From: Hydrogenovibrio sp965140365
GTDB taxonomy: Bacteria; Pseudomonadota; Gammaproteobacteria; Thiomicrospirales; Thiomicrospiraceae
Assembly (NCBI GenBank): GCA_965140365.1
Contig: OZ223196.1
DNA: 64,000 nucleotides
Strand: one strand, 5' to 3'
The notes under the pieces were generated by a model. It did no database searches, had not been told where the DNA came from, and worked only from the letters and a program-made list of their open reading frames with translations. Below are positions 33,928 to 43,782 of this stretch, piece after piece. The first letter of the stretch is position 1, and each line of letters starts with the position of its first letter. A program made the translations under genes and the position numbers.

Positions 33928-36246
33928 TTATGGATCCGCTTTTGTATCGGTTTTTGTTAATTCCATAATCAAGTCAAAGCGATAAGCATCAACCAGTTTT
34001 CGTAAGGCATTGGCAATGTGTGTATCCGGGAGCGCTTGGATGGTATCGGTGATGCTTTGAGCATCGCCAATCATCGCGGCACTGTGAATTTGATTTCGTA
34101 ATGAACCGGATAGTTGGGCGATGTCTTCCTGAGTGAGGCTCAATTGAGTGGAGTCATCGCTGCCCAAAGTTTCGTCGCTATCGTCAGCATAACGGTAATG
34201 CAGTTTGAGGTGTTTGGCCATGCAGTCGTACAGTTCTTCGGGGCGGTAAGGTTTTCGCACAAAGTCGTCAGAACCGGCGGCCATCACTTCTTCGCGCTGG
34301 TCCTTGAAAACCGACGCGGTCAAGGCAACGATCTTGACTTGATCTCCGCCGGGCAGTTGGCGGATTTTACGAGTAGCGGTCAACCCATCCATCACTGGCA
34401 TGCGCCGGTCCATCCAGATAAAGTGCGGTTGCCAGGTTTGGAAAAGTTCAATGCCTCTGGCACCGTTTTCAGCAATTTTGACCTGGAAGCCGATTTGTTT
34501 GAGAATTTTTTGAATCAGCAATTGGTTTTCCAGTTGGTCTTCCACCACCAGAATACGCCACTCGGGTTCACCATCGGCCAGGCTGATAACGGTCTTACCG
34601 CCTTGGCCTTGATGGTTAACGAGGTCTATGTCGGTGGTGGCGTGTTTGACTTGGATGCTGAACGAGAAGATGGAACCCATATTGGGTTTGGATTGTACGT
34701 GGATTTCGCCGCCCATCATATTGACGAATTGGCGGGTGATGGCCAAACCAAGCCCGGTGCCTTTTTGTGAGGTGGCGTTGGCGAGTTGTTCAAACGGCAT
34801 GAAGATGCGTTCGATGTCTTTTTGTTCGATGCCGGTACCACTGTCTTCGACTTCAAATTTAAGCACGAGGTTGCAATCGTCGTTTTCGAGCGTATCAAGT
34901 CGGAGGGTGATGCCGCCCCGGTTGGTGAATTTGATGGCGTTGCTTAGCAGGTTGATGAGGATTTGGCGCAGTTTGGGTGCGTCGCCGTGAATGATGCGGG
35001 GGAATTTCGACGTTTGATCCACCAGCAGTTGCAATCCTTTTTCGGACGCGCGAATCTGCATCATATCGGCAATGTTTCGAATGAGTTCCCCCAAATCAAA
35101 ATCTTCGGGAGTGAGTTTTACGTGGCCAGCTTCGATTTTGGACATGTCCAAAACGTCATTGACCAGTTGCAACAAATGCTCGCCGGAATGGTTGATGATT
35201 TTAAGGTTATCTTTTTCGATTTCTGGAATGTCGGAACTTTGTGTCATTAAGGTTGAAAAACCGAGTATGGCGTTCAGTGGTGTACGTAATTCATGGCTCA
35301 TATTGGCAAGGAAAGCGCTTTTTGCGCGGTTGGAGGCCTCGGCTTTTTCTTTTTCTTCTTCCAGTGCTTTGGTGCGGTCTTGGACGATGCTTTCCAGGTT
35401 TTCATTGAGGTTTCGGATTTCTTTTTCGACCTTGACGCGTTGCTGTATGTCCTGGCGTAAACTTTTCTGGGTGCGTTTCAGTTCGGCTTCGTTTTGTTTC
35501 AAAGTGTCCAGCATCAGGTTGAATTCGTGCGACAGTTGCCCGACTTCTGCGATGCCGTTTTCGTCGGCAACGGCGTTTTTATCGCCTTTTCGAATCCGTT
35601 TCATGGTGTCGATCAGACGGTAAAGCGGGTCGGTCAGACTTTTGGCGGTCAGGAAGGAGACCAATAGCCCAATCAGTAGCGCGCCAAAGGTGAAGAGCAA
35701 GCTGTTACGAATGGTGGCTGAAATACTTTCCTGGCGCTGGGTTTGGTCGGTGCGCAGTTCCACCCAGCCGATGTAGTGGTTGTTGTGACGAATCGGGCGA
35801 GCCAGGTCGATATGGTGTTCGTTCTGGCTGATGACGGTGGCGCGGTTCGATAGTTGATGTTTTTGGGCCAGTAGGTGTTTTAGGTAGTTGACACGGGCTT
35901 CGTCGGAGACGTATTGCCCGATGCGTTCTTTATCGGTGTGGGCAATGACTTTTCCGTCCATATTGATGACGGCGGCGTAGATCAGGTCTTTGTAAATTTC
36001 GAAGTTGGAAATGACTTCTTCCAGACCAACGTAGTCGTTGGCCATGACCCAGACCTGGCTATTAACCGCGAGCATCAGACTGCGATCTTGCGTTTCGTCC
36101 ATGGCTTCTTTATGCAAAAAATCGCTGTGGTTATGAATGGTAAAGTACGAAAAGACGCTGATCAGCAAGGTGAGAATGCCGGCGGTGCCTAAGATTAATT
36201 GGTTACGGATGCTTTGATTCCAAAGTCTTTGGATAAGGGTATTCAT
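33928..36246 (-). CDS. Membrane-bound hybrid sensor histidine kinase
   Basis: 772 aa. Transmembrane helices near 17-38 and 187-211 bracket a periplasmic sensor region of ~150 residues. HAMP, a coiled coil, HisKA (FLANMSHELRTPLNAILGFS), HATPase (LRQILINLLSNAIKFTNRGG; GTGLGLAITRQFV) and a C-terminal REC domain (WMDRRMPVMDGLTA) follow, then a tail of ~100 residues that may be an Hpt-like helical bundle. Its ATG overlaps the stop of the PhnD-like gene upstream, so the periplasmic lipoprotein and the kinase are co-produced. The lipoprotein probably delivers a ligand signal. Confidence 0.92.
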   Translation of the reverse strand: MNTLIQRLWNQSIRNQLILGTAGILTLLISVFSYFTIHNHSDFLHKEAMDETQDRSLMLAVNSQVWVMANDYVGLEEVISNFEIYKDLIYAAVINMDGKVIAHTDKERIGQYVSDEARVNYLKHLLAQKHQLSNRATVISQNEHHIDLARPIRHNNHYIGWVELRTDQTQRQESISATIRNSLLFTFGALLIGLLVSFLTAKSLTDPLYRLIDTMKRIRKGDKNAVADENGIAEVGQLSHEFNLMLDTLKQNEAELKRTQKSLRQDIQQRVKVEKEIRNLNENLESIVQDRTKALEEEKEKAEASNRAKSAFLANMSHELRTPLNAILGFSTLMTQSSDIPEIEKDNLKIINHSGEHLLQLVNDVLDMSKIEAGHVKLTPEDFDLGELIRNIADMMQIRASEKGLQLLVDQTSKFPRIIHGDAPKLRQILINLLSNAIKFTNRGGITLRLDTLENDDCNLVLKFEVEDSGTGIEQKDIERIFMPFEQLANATSQKGTGLGLAITRQFVNMMGGEIHVQSKPNMGSIFSFSIQVKHATTDIDLVNHQGQGGKTVISLADGEPEWRILVVEDQLENQLLIQKILKQIGFQVKIAENGARGIELFQTWQPHFIWMDRRMPVMDGLTATRKIRQLPGGDQVKIVALTASVFKDQREEVMAAGSDDFVRKPYRPEELYDCMAKHLKLHYRYADDSDETLGSDDSTQLSLTQEDIAQLSGSLRNQIHSAAMIGDAQSITDTIQALPDTHIANALRKLVDAYRFDLIMELTKTDTKADP

Positions 36247-37163
36247 GGCTGTAACCTGATTGGGCGGACGTTTTTTTCAAATTGGGTCAAAAAGGTTTCG
36301 ACCGGTTGATAAGTCGCATTGGTGGCCGGTTCGTAATGACTCAGTTCCATAGACGACAGGATGGTTTGGCCTTCCGGCGTATCTTGCAGCTGAAAGATAA
36401 TATCGCCGACCTGCTGGAGGGTGTTCTCTGGGACGCTTTCTTTCACGACCAAGCCATTGTTGACCAAGTGCGGCGTTTCCCACTTGATCATGACTTTATC
36501 GGCGATTTCCGGCCGCTCTTTGATAAAGGCTTGCCAAGGCGGTGGCCAGGTGGCGGCGGCGTCGGTTTTTCCCAGGTAAACGTTCATAATGGATGATTCT
36601 TGTGAGCCAACGTAATGATTGGTAATGTCCTGGTTAATGTTCAGGCCGTGCTCATATAAATACCATTGGGGCATGATGGTGGCGGCCAACGCAGTCGGTG
36701 CGGGGTAACTCACGGACTTGCCTTTCAGGTCGCTCACCTTTCGAATAGAGCTGTCTTTACGAACTAAGATAATGCCTCGAAAATTTTCATCGTCCGCCAT
36801 TTTACCGAATACCGTATAGCCATGCTTCAAAGAGACGACGGTTTGATAAGGGTTGGGCAGGGCGAAATCGAAATGGCCGTTAAAGAGTTTTTCGTTATAG
36901 GCGCGGTAATTACGAGAAGCTTCCAAACGCAGTTTGCCACCTTTTAACCGTGCATTGATGTAATCGACCATCGGTTGGTAGATTTCAAATAGGCGTTTGG
37001 GGTTATGGAGCGGGTGGACGCCGAAAATATAAATTTTTTCCAGAATAAGGGGCGTATCGGCATATTGCAGCTTTGGCGTTGCGCTCGATTGATCGCTGCA
37101 TCCGTTTAAAGAGATTAATAAAAAGGGCAATAGAGCTAAAAAAAACTTTTTACAGTGGCGCAT
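36243..37163 (-). CDS. PhnD-like periplasmic substrate-binding lipoprotein
   Basis: 306 aa with a lipoprotein signal peptide (FFLALLPFLLISLNGCSDQ, Cys ~22). The mature part fits the PhnD/SsuA-type family: FGVHPLHNPKRLFEIYQPM, FDFALPNPYQTVVSLKHGY, SVSYPAPTALAATIMPQWYL and MNVYLGKTDAAATWPP. No ABC permease or ATPase gene is nearby. The ATGA overlap with the hybrid kinase suggests that it works as a sensory binding protein for a phosphonate, phosphite or other oxyanion and not in uptake. That substrate range is inference. Confidence 0.87.
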   Translation of the reverse strand: MRHCKKFFLALLPFLLISLNGCSDQSSATPKLQYADTPLILEKIYIFGVHPLHNPKRLFEIYQPMVDYINARLKGGKLRLEASRNYRAYNEKLFNGHFDFALPNPYQTVVSLKHGYTVFGKMADDENFRGIILVRKDSSIRKVSDLKGKSVSYPAPTALAATIMPQWYLYEHGLNINQDITNHYVGSQESSIMNVYLGKTDAAATWPPPWQAFIKERPEIADKVMIKWETPHLVNNGLVVKESVPENTLQQVGDIIFQLQDTPEGQTILSSMELSHYEPATNATYQPVETFLTQFEKNVRPIRLQP

Positions 37164-37265
37164 AGCAACTCAATAATCCCTCAATATTTATATTGATGTT
37201 ATGCAATATAGCATTGAGTGGAGAGGGACTCAAGCGAATGCGTGCGATAGATGTCATAAAAATGA

Positions 37266-37293
37266 CCAGGCCTGGCCATTTCGGGGGGGGGGG
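37266..37293. repeat. CCAGGCCTGG copy followed by an 11-G homopolymer
   Basis: CCAGGCCTGG at 37266-37275 within AATGACCAGGCCTGGCCATT, a terminator-like palindrome for the minus-strand umuD gene, then eleven consecutive G at 37283-37293. The G tract directly follows (on minus, C tract) the umuD stop codon. Confidence 0.8.
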
Positions 37294-37932
37294 TTAGAAT
37301 TGTTTGATGGTGGCGGTGACGATGCCCCAGATGAAAATATCGGACTCTTCACGGACCGGAATCGGTGGGAAATGGTCGTTTTCCGGAACCAACCAAGTGC
37401 CGGTGGATTTGATGGAAAGCCGTTTGACGGTCAGTTCTCCGTCCAAGGCCGCAATGACGATTTTGCCGTCTTTCGGTTCCAGGCTGCGGTCCACCACTAA
37501 AATGTCGCCGTCCTGTATGCCGATTTTTTTCATTGAATCACCTTGGACGGTGAGCAGAAAGGTACTGCTTTTGTTTTGAATCAGCTTGCTGTTAAGATCG
37601 AGCCGTGTTTCGACATAATCATCGGCCGGACTGGGAAACCCCGCCACGACTTTGTGGCTGTGCAGGGGCAGTGGCATTTTTTCGCCGATTTCCGGTATTT
37701 GTATTTTCAGTTTGTCGCCGGCCATTTTTTGCGCAACGTCCAGTTGGCGCTGTTCCAATTCGTGTTCAACTTGGTTGGACAGCCAGTCTTTGACTTGTGC
37801 GACTTTCGATTCCGGTACTCGAATCACTTTGGTGTTTTCGCCGAACTTGCCAGACCCTTTCTTGCGGCCAGCCCCTTTGCGGGCGCCGCCAGTTTGTTTT
37901 TTCGACTCAGAGTGTTTCATTGTTTTTATCAT
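37294..37932 (-). CDS. umuD: UmuD-like SOS mutagenesis protein with extended N-terminus
   Basis: 212 aa. The C-terminal ~135 residues match UmuD: FPSPADDYVETRLDLN after a VVAG cleavage-type site, the catalytic serine in VQGDSMKK and the lysine in GELTVKRLS. E. coli UmuD has ~24 residues before the cleavage site; here ~90 precede it, starting with a basic segment GGARKGAGRKKGSGKFGENT and a helical stretch. That extension may bind DNA. RecA-stimulated self-cleavage would yield the polymerase V subunit. Start ATG 37932 or 37920; neither has a strong binding site. umuC is divergent instead of downstream. Confidence 0.88.
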   Translation of the reverse strand: MIKTMKHSESKKQTGGARKGAGRKKGSGKFGENTKVIRVPESKVAQVKDWLSNQVEHELEQRQLDVAQKMAGDKLKIQIPEIGEKMPLPLHSHKVVAGFPSPADDYVETRLDLNSKLIQNKSSTFLLTVQGDSMKKIGIQDGDILVVDRSLEPKDGKIVIAALDGELTVKRLSIKSTGTWLVPENDHFPPIPVREESDIFIWGIVTATIKQF

Positions 37933-38030
37933 CTTATTGTTTTGATTTTTGTTACAGAAATTATAAGATAGAAAAAGGGTTTGGAAAAGTTATTTTTTCA
38001 ACATTTGATGATTTCAGGAGAAAACAGGGG

Positions 38031-39383
38031 ATGGCGGTATTTGCATTGGTGGATGGCAACAGTTTTTATGCGTCTTGCCAGATCGCGTTCGAGCCAGCTT
38101 TACGGCATCGCCCGGTGGTGGTGTTATCGAACAACGATGGTTGTGTTGTGGCGGCGAATGATCGGGCCAAGGCCGTTGATGCGTTATTGAAACGAGAGCA
38201 AAAAACATTCGGTCAGGGCGGGTATCGGGCGGCAAGGCCAAACAGTTTGATGTACCAGCCGTATTTTAAGGTCAAGCCGTACTTGGATCGGATTCAAGCG
38301 GCGGTGTTTAGCTCGAACTATGAACTGTACGCGGATATGAGCAGCCGCATGCACGCACTTCTCGGTGAGTTTTCCGGCCATCAAGAAATTTATTCCATTG
38401 ATGAAAGTTTTTTGGAGCTTTCGGATGTGGCACAGTGGAATCTGACCGATTATGGACAGGAGGTCAAACGAAAAGTGATGCAATGCCTTGGCTTGCCGGT
38501 GGCGGTGGGCATTGGCCATTCCCGAACCCAAGCAAAATTGGCCAATCATCTCGCGAAAAAGCATTCCGCTTATCAAGGCGTTTTGGACTTAACCGTTTTA
38601 ACCCCATTGAGTTTGGACTTACTCTTCAAGCAGGTTGAGGTCGGTAAGGTTTGGGGCGTGGGGAAACGTTTGTCGGCCAAGCTGGTGGATCAAGGCATTT
38701 TGACGGCGTATGATTTGAAAAGCTGTGATTTGAAATGGATTCGGCGTTGTTATTCGGTGACCGTGGAACGTATTGTGCGTGAGTTGAGAGGGGAGTCTTG
38801 TCTGGGGCTGAATTCGCATGACGTTTCGGAGCGGCAAATCATTTCATCCCGTTCTTTTGGGCGCCCGGTAATGGATTGGGACCAAATGGCACAGGCGGTT
38901 TCAGCTTATGTATCCAGAGCGAGTGAAAAATTACGCCAACAGCACAAGGTGTGTCAATTTGTGACCGTCAGTATCCGTTCCAGCCCTTATGCCGTGGAAG
39001 GAGAGCTTTATCAAGCCTCGCAAACGGTACCATTGATTTACCCCTCCGATAATACGGTGTTGTTGGTGAAACAGGCTAAACGGGCCTTGAAAAGTATTTG
39101 GCGTGAGCAGGTAGCGTATCAAAAAGCGAGTGTGGTGCTGTCGGGGGTGACGGAAAAAGGGGCGGTACAAATGGATTGCTTTGCACCGGATCCAAAGTAT
39201 TCCGCGAATGAACAGTCGGACCGGTTAATGTCTGTAGTGGATGGTTTGAATAAGACGATGGGAAAAGGCACGATTCAACTGGCGTCCGAGGGCATGAAAA
39301 ACCGCCAGGCCTGGCGAATGCGCCGTAATTTGATGTCAGGGCGTTATACAACGCGATGGAATGAGTTACAGGTGGTTTCTTAA
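38031..39383 (+). CDS. umuC: DNA polymerase V catalytic subunit (Y-family)
   Basis: 450 aa. I choose ATG 38031 (MAVFALVDGNSFYASCQIAF), with CAGGAGAAAACAGGGG upstream; the frame is open further 5' but those codons overlap umuD antisense. Y-family motifs: the LVDGNSFYASCQ metal site, VVLSNNDGCVVA, YSIDESFLEL and a helix-hairpin-helix-like VGIGHSRTQAKLANHLA. It performs translesion synthesis with UmuD'. A CCAGGCCTGG palindrome lies inside the coding region at 39305-39314 (NRQAWR). umuD and umuC are transcribed divergently from 37933-38030; I did not see a convincing CTGT-N8-ACAG LexA box. Confidence 0.93.
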   Translation: MAVFALVDGNSFYASCQIAFEPALRHRPVVVLSNNDGCVVAANDRAKAVDALLKREQKTFGQGGYRAARPNSLMYQPYFKVKPYLDRIQAAVFSSNYELYADMSSRMHALLGEFSGHQEIYSIDESFLELSDVAQWNLTDYGQEVKRKVMQCLGLPVAVGIGHSRTQAKLANHLAKKHSAYQGVLDLTVLTPLSLDLLFKQVEVGKVWGVGKRLSAKLVDQGILTAYDLKSCDLKWIRRCYSVTVERIVRELRGESCLGLNSHDVSERQIISSRSFGRPVMDWDQMAQAVSAYVSRASEKLRQQHKVCQFVTVSIRSSPYAVEGELYQASQTVPLIYPSDNTVLLVKQAKRALKSIWREQVAYQKASVVLSGVTEKGAVQMDCFAPDPKYSANEQSDRLMSVVDGLNKTMGKGTIQLASEGMKNRQAWRMRRNLMSGRYTTRWNELQVVS

Positions 39384-39568
39384 GGGGCTTGAATCGAGGC
39401 GGTTGTAAGATTAGTAAATGTCATCATGAGGTTAAAAAAATTAATGATGTTTTGTTCAACAGACTAGGCAAAGACTTTAAATTTTCATTATGATAGTCCA
39501 ATAAGTAATTGATATTCTGTTGGGGTCGCCACAGAGATTAGAAGAATGCGGCTAAGTTGGACAAGTAA

Positions 39569-40756
39569 ATGGAAGAACTTTTTATTGGCCGGCAACCAAT
39601 TTTTGATCGGCGTAAGCAAATATACGGGTATGAGCTGTTGTTTAGAGACGGTTATCACCCGAATGAAGCACACTTTGAATCCGATGATGATGCGACGGCG
39701 ACAGTGATTCATAATTCGATGATGGGCTTTACCCTGGATGAGCTGGTGGGAGAGGCCAAGGCATTCATCAACTTTCCCGAAGCCTTTTTCGACCCTAAAA
39801 TTGATCCGTGTTTTTCATCACACAAAATAGTCTGTGAAGTGCTGGAGACGGTTCCCGTCAATGAAACGACCCTGGCGGGCATCAAAAAATTACGGCAAAA
39901 AGGGTTTGCCATCGCTTTGGACGACTTTGTCTTTAAGAAGGAGTTCATTCCATTCATCCGTTTAGCGGACATCATTAAACTTGACATCGAAGGCGTCAAC
40001 CCAGAAAAAATCCCTTTGCTGGTCGAACGTATTCGAAAGGTCGCTAATACCAAGATTTTGGCCGAGCGCGTCGAAACCCAGGCGATTTACGAGGTGTGCC
40101 GTGATGCGGGTTGCGACTATTTTCAAGGCTACTATTTTGCCAAACCGGAAATTGTGACCGGCGCGAAATTGTCGGTTTCCAAGCTGCATCTATTGATGTT
40201 GCTACGCAAATTGGCACAGGAAAACATTAGCCTGGAAGCACTGGAAGAGGTGGTGTCTCAGGATGTTGGGTTGATGCACAAATTGATCAAGCTGGCGGCG
40301 CAAAACCGTACGGTGGGTATGCCGGAATTTGAAACGCTCAAGCAAGTCATGATGCTTTTCGGCTTGCGGCGGGTTCAGTCCTGGGCAAGTATGATTTCGA
40401 TGAACCTATTGGATGATGTGGTGCCGGAAGTGTTCAATATTGTTCGTACCCGAGCGATTTTTATGCGGTTATGTGCCGAGCATAAAAAGTTGGAAAATCC
40501 GGATTCTTATTATCTGGCGGGGATGTTCTCACTGCTGGATGTGATTTTGAAAAAGCCGTTGGCGGAATTGCTGGAGTCCTTGTCCTTGAACCGGAAAATC
40601 ATAAACGGCATTCTCCACGAAAAGGGTGAGCATGGACGTATGCTGAAAATGGTTAAATCGTTTGAGCAATCGCGTTCCGAATCCTTGGATCAGGTGTATC
40701 GTCACCTCTATGTTCGCGCTCTAAAAGAAAGCCATAACGCCGAAGAGGTTCTATGA
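39569..40756 (+). CDS. EAL-HDOD signalling protein
   Basis: 395 aa. The N-terminal EAL-like domain (MEELFIGRQPIFDRRKQIYG, YELLFRDG, ALDDFVFKK, IKLDIEG, AERVET, QGYYFAKPE) is the YuxH type, which usually has degenerate catalysis. A HDOD domain follows (LHLLMLLRKLAQENISLEAL ... LMHKLIKLA). Such proteins act as c-di-GMP-linked scaffolds or regulators. ATGA overlap with the GGDEF gene indicates a functional pair with opposing domain types. Confidence 0.9.
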   Translation: MEELFIGRQPIFDRRKQIYGYELLFRDGYHPNEAHFESDDDATATVIHNSMMGFTLDELVGEAKAFINFPEAFFDPKIDPCFSSHKIVCEVLETVPVNETTLAGIKKLRQKGFAIALDDFVFKKEFIPFIRLADIIKLDIEGVNPEKIPLLVERIRKVANTKILAERVETQAIYEVCRDAGCDYFQGYYFAKPEIVTGAKLSVSKLHLLMLLRKLAQENISLEALEEVVSQDVGLMHKLIKLAAQNRTVGMPEFETLKQVMMLFGLRRVQSWASMISMNLLDDVVPEVFNIVRTRAIFMRLCAEHKKLENPDSYYLAGMFSLLDVILKKPLAELLESLSLNRKIINGILHEKGEHGRMLKMVKSFEQSRSESLDQVYRHLYVRALKESHNAEEVL

Positions 40757-41757
40757 AAACACGCTTGAAGGATTTATGGCAAAACGCAGACTCTCGAGTC
40801 ACTTTCCTTATTCCAACGTATTTTATCTTGGTGGTGGTTTTTGCCGTGATAGCGCTTATCAAGGATGAGTGGGTGTTGTCCTTGTGGTTATCGTCTTTTG
40901 CGGCCATGATTTTATTGTTCGGTTTCCATATCTTTCAAAACGGACTAACCTGGATTGGCAAGGGGATGATGCTGGTCACCAATGCCTTGTTTATTGGGTT
41001 TCTCGTGGTAAATGGCGGGCACGCGCATTCGGGTTATTTCTGGGTTTTTCCATTGTTGGTGGCGACCATTCAAGTGTTGGGTGCCGTCTCGGGTGTGTTT
41101 TTCGCCGTCCTTCTTCTTTTAATGGTTTGGCAGTTGGAGGCATTTGGTTGGACGGATATCGTCTTGTCAAGTCGTTTCTATTTTGCTGCTTTAGGGTTGA
41201 TTTTGATTACCGGAGCGCACGAGTTGACGTTGGAGCGCCACCGGAAAGAATTGTCCCGTCAAGTGAGAGATAAACAACGTGAAAGCTGCTTAGACCCACT
41301 AACTCGCGTGGGTAACCGACGCTTGATTGATGAAGAGCTCGCGATGGTGTATACCCATGAAACCTCAGGAAGTTCCGTTGGTGTCTTGATGGTGGACTTG
41401 GACAACTTCAAACAGGTCAATGATGCTTTGGGACATCATGCCGGGGATGAAGTTTTGAAAACGGTGGCCAGTCATTTATCCGAAAGTATCCGGCCGTCGG
41501 ATGCCGTTGCCCGTTGGGGCGGGGATGAGTTTGTGATTCTGTTACACCATGTCCGTTTGGATGAGTTGGAAATGATTGCACAGCGTATTCAAAACTCAAT
41601 TACTCAAGATGAACGTCTGGCCAGTTTTAATTTAAGTGTTAGCTTAGGCGGCGCTTTAACCTCTTCTGACTACCGCTCTTTGTTGAAGGTAGCCGATGAG
41701 AACTTGATCGAAATGAAAAACCACACCAAAAACGATTACAAAATCACTCATATTTAA
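40753..41757 (+). CDS. Membrane diguanylate cyclase (GGDEF)
   Basis: 334 aa. About six hydrophobic helices fill residues 20-165; a short coiled coil then leads to a GGDEF domain (DPLTRVGNRRLIDEEL, VLMVDLDNFKQVND, ARWGGDEFVILL). The GGDEF motif is intact and an RxxD inhibitory site (RPSD) lies five residues before it, so the enzyme should make c-di-GMP under product inhibition. It is translationally coupled to the upstream EAL-HDOD gene. Confidence 0.92.
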   Translation: MKTRLKDLWQNADSRVTFLIPTYFILVVVFAVIALIKDEWVLSLWLSSFAAMILLFGFHIFQNGLTWIGKGMMLVTNALFIGFLVVNGGHAHSGYFWVFPLLVATIQVLGAVSGVFFAVLLLLMVWQLEAFGWTDIVLSSRFYFAALGLILITGAHELTLERHRKELSRQVRDKQRESCLDPLTRVGNRRLIDEELAMVYTHETSGSSVGVLMVDLDNFKQVNDALGHHAGDEVLKTVASHLSESIRPSDAVARWGGDEFVILLHHVRLDELEMIAQRIQNSITQDERLASFNLSVSLGGALTSSDYRSLLKVADENLIEMKNHTKNDYKITHI

Positions 41758-41904
41758 GTATCTAGTATTTTTTATAAGGGTATTTGTAATATTTATTTCT
41801 GAAATTTGTCATCTTGTAGAAATGGCCTAGTCATATTTGCTCTCTAAAATTTGAGCCACCGACTTGGTGGTTCAATAACAATTTATGCTTAGGAGCAATG
41901 CAAC

Positions 41905-43782
41905 ATGAAATTTAATACTTTGACTATGGCGATTGCAACGGTAATCGCTTCTTCAGCTGTTCTGACTGGGTGCGGCGGGGATGGTTCGGATGGTTCCGAC
42001 GGAACCGCCGGTAAGGACGCTAATGCTTCCACCGTAAAGTTTGCTTCCATCGCCCCTGCGGTGACCGAAGCAGAGCAAAACTCAATCCGTGCGACCGGCA
42101 GCGTTAAAGTGGCTGGTAAAGATCAAGCCATCAACTACCACACACTTATCAAAACCGGCGATGTCAACAACGGTGAAACCTATGGGGTGGTGAAAGATTA
42201 CCAGGATAACGTGATCCAGGAATTGGATGGTTCCGCTTATTTATGTAACGGTACGGATACCGGTAAAGGTTCCGGGTTGGATCATTTTTCATTCTTGCAG
42301 AAAAACGGTAAGGTTTACATGGTTTCTCAATTTGAGTGCGGGCCAGGGGCCATGTACATGAATGAATTAGAGCAATCTGCAGATGGTCAAATGACGGTTA
42401 AGCCGAACAGCTTGCAATTTATCAGCCAGAAGGATGAATTTGGTGGTTGGGTGCATTGTGCAGGCATGACCACGCCGTGGAATTCGCACTTGGGCTCGGA
42501 AGAGTATCCGGCGGATGCCAACCCTTCCGCCAGTTATGCTTATACCGCGAACGGCTACTATTCTGAAGTGACGGATAAATACTGGGGCGGGAACGCCGCG
42601 ATGAATAACCCTTATTATTATGGCTGGACGCCGGAAGTAACGATTGGTGCCGATGGAACGCCTAATTACACCAAACATTACAGCATGGGACGTTTTGCGC
42701 ATGAGTTGGCTTATGTAATGCCGGATAAAAAAACCGTTTATTTGTCGGATGACGGCACTAACGTTGGACTGTTCATGTTTGTGGCTGATACGGCGGAAGA
42801 TTTGAGTGCCGGTACTTTGTATGCCGCTAAATGGGTACAAACCTCAGAAGATAATTCAAGCATGGGACAGGCTGTTATCAAGTGGATTAACCTAGGTCAT
42901 GCAACGGACGCTGCAATTAAAACGATTGTCGCGACAAAACCGGCTTTTTCCAGCATCTTTGCAACGGAAGCGCCACAGGGTGATGGTTCTTGTGCGACAT
43001 CTGGGTTTGTCAACGTCAATACTGAAGCTGGAAACGAGTGTTTGAAACTGCAGGACGTTAATGGCGATACGAATGTAGATGCCGCGGATGAAGCGATTGC
43101 TGCACGTTTGGAAACACGTCGTATGGCGGCATATAAAGGCGCGACGACCGAGTTCCGTAAAGAGGAAGGGATTACCTTCAATCAGCGTGACAATAAGTTG
43201 TATATCGCCATGTCTGAAGTGGCTTATGGTATGGAAAACAACCAGAAAAAAGGTGCGGCTAATACCAAATATGATTTGGGTGGAAGCAATGACATTCGTG
43301 TTGAATATAACCCTTGCGGTGCGGTTTATGCTCTGGATGTGGCTACCAACTCGACCATCGGCTCTGATTACGTCGCTTACAGCATGAAAGGATTGGTTGC
43401 CGGTTCGACTGTGGATTATTCCGGAACGTCTTTGGAAGGTAATACCTGTGATGTGGATGGCATTGCCAGCCCGGATAACCTTACCTTTTTGCAAGGCTCT
43501 GATATTTTGGTCATTGGTGAAGATACCAGCAAACACCCAAATGACATGGTCTGGGCGTATAACATCAAAGATGGTTCCATGGAGCGTATTTTCACTGGGC
43601 CTTACGGTTCTGAAACGACATCGCCTTTCTGGCATAAAGACATCAACGGTTTCGGTTACCTGACCGTGACGACTCAGCATCCATTCGGTGAAGTCAGTGG
43701 CGGTTACACTCGTCCAGCCGGTGTTGAAACCAAGTCGGAAGCCGGTTACATCGGGCCGTTCGATTTCTCGGACGTGAAATAA
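41905..43782 (+). CDS. PhoX-like (DUF839) lipoprotein
   Basis: 625 aa with a lipobox (SSAVLTGCGG, Cys ~23) and a low-complexity linker (GSDGSDGTAGKDANAS). The body shows PhoX/DUF839 features: FAHELAYVMPDKKTVYLSDD, LFMFVADTAEDLSAGTLYAA, GITFNQRDNKLYIAMSEVA, SPDNLTFLQGSDILVIGED. An EF-hand-like loop DVNGDTNVDAADE near 385 suggests calcium binding. PhoX enzymes are Ca/Fe phosphatases; whether this one is a phosphatase is not certain. Start ATG 41905 with TTAGGAGC. A di-haem lipoprotein follows on the same strand. Confidence 0.82.
   Translation: MKFNTLTMAIATVIASSAVLTGCGGDGSDGSDGTAGKDANASTVKFASIAPAVTEAEQNSIRATGSVKVAGKDQAINYHTLIKTGDVNNGETYGVVKDYQDNVIQELDGSAYLCNGTDTGKGSGLDHFSFLQKNGKVYMVSQFECGPGAMYMNELEQSADGQMTVKPNSLQFISQKDEFGGWVHCAGMTTPWNSHLGSEEYPADANPSASYAYTANGYYSEVTDKYWGGNAAMNNPYYYGWTPEVTIGADGTPNYTKHYSMGRFAHELAYVMPDKKTVYLSDDGTNVGLFMFVADTAEDLSAGTLYAAKWVQTSEDNSSMGQAVIKWINLGHATDAAIKTIVATKPAFSSIFATEAPQGDGSCATSGFVNVNTEAGNECLKLQDVNGDTNVDAADEAIAARLETRRMAAYKGATTEFRKEEGITFNQRDNKLYIAMSEVAYGMENNQKKGAANTKYDLGGSNDIRVEYNPCGAVYALDVATNSTIGSDYVAYSMKGLVAGSTVDYSGTSLEGNTCDVDGIASPDNLTFLQGSDILVIGEDTSKHPNDMVWAYNIKDGSMERIFTGPYGSETTSPFWHKDINGFGYLTVTTQHPFGEVSGGYTRPAGVETKSEAGYIGPFDFSDVK

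Noticed and set aside
37933..38030. LexA/SOS box between umuD and umuC
   Set aside because: GTTACAG is present but no CTGT-N8-ACAG palindrome could be completed.
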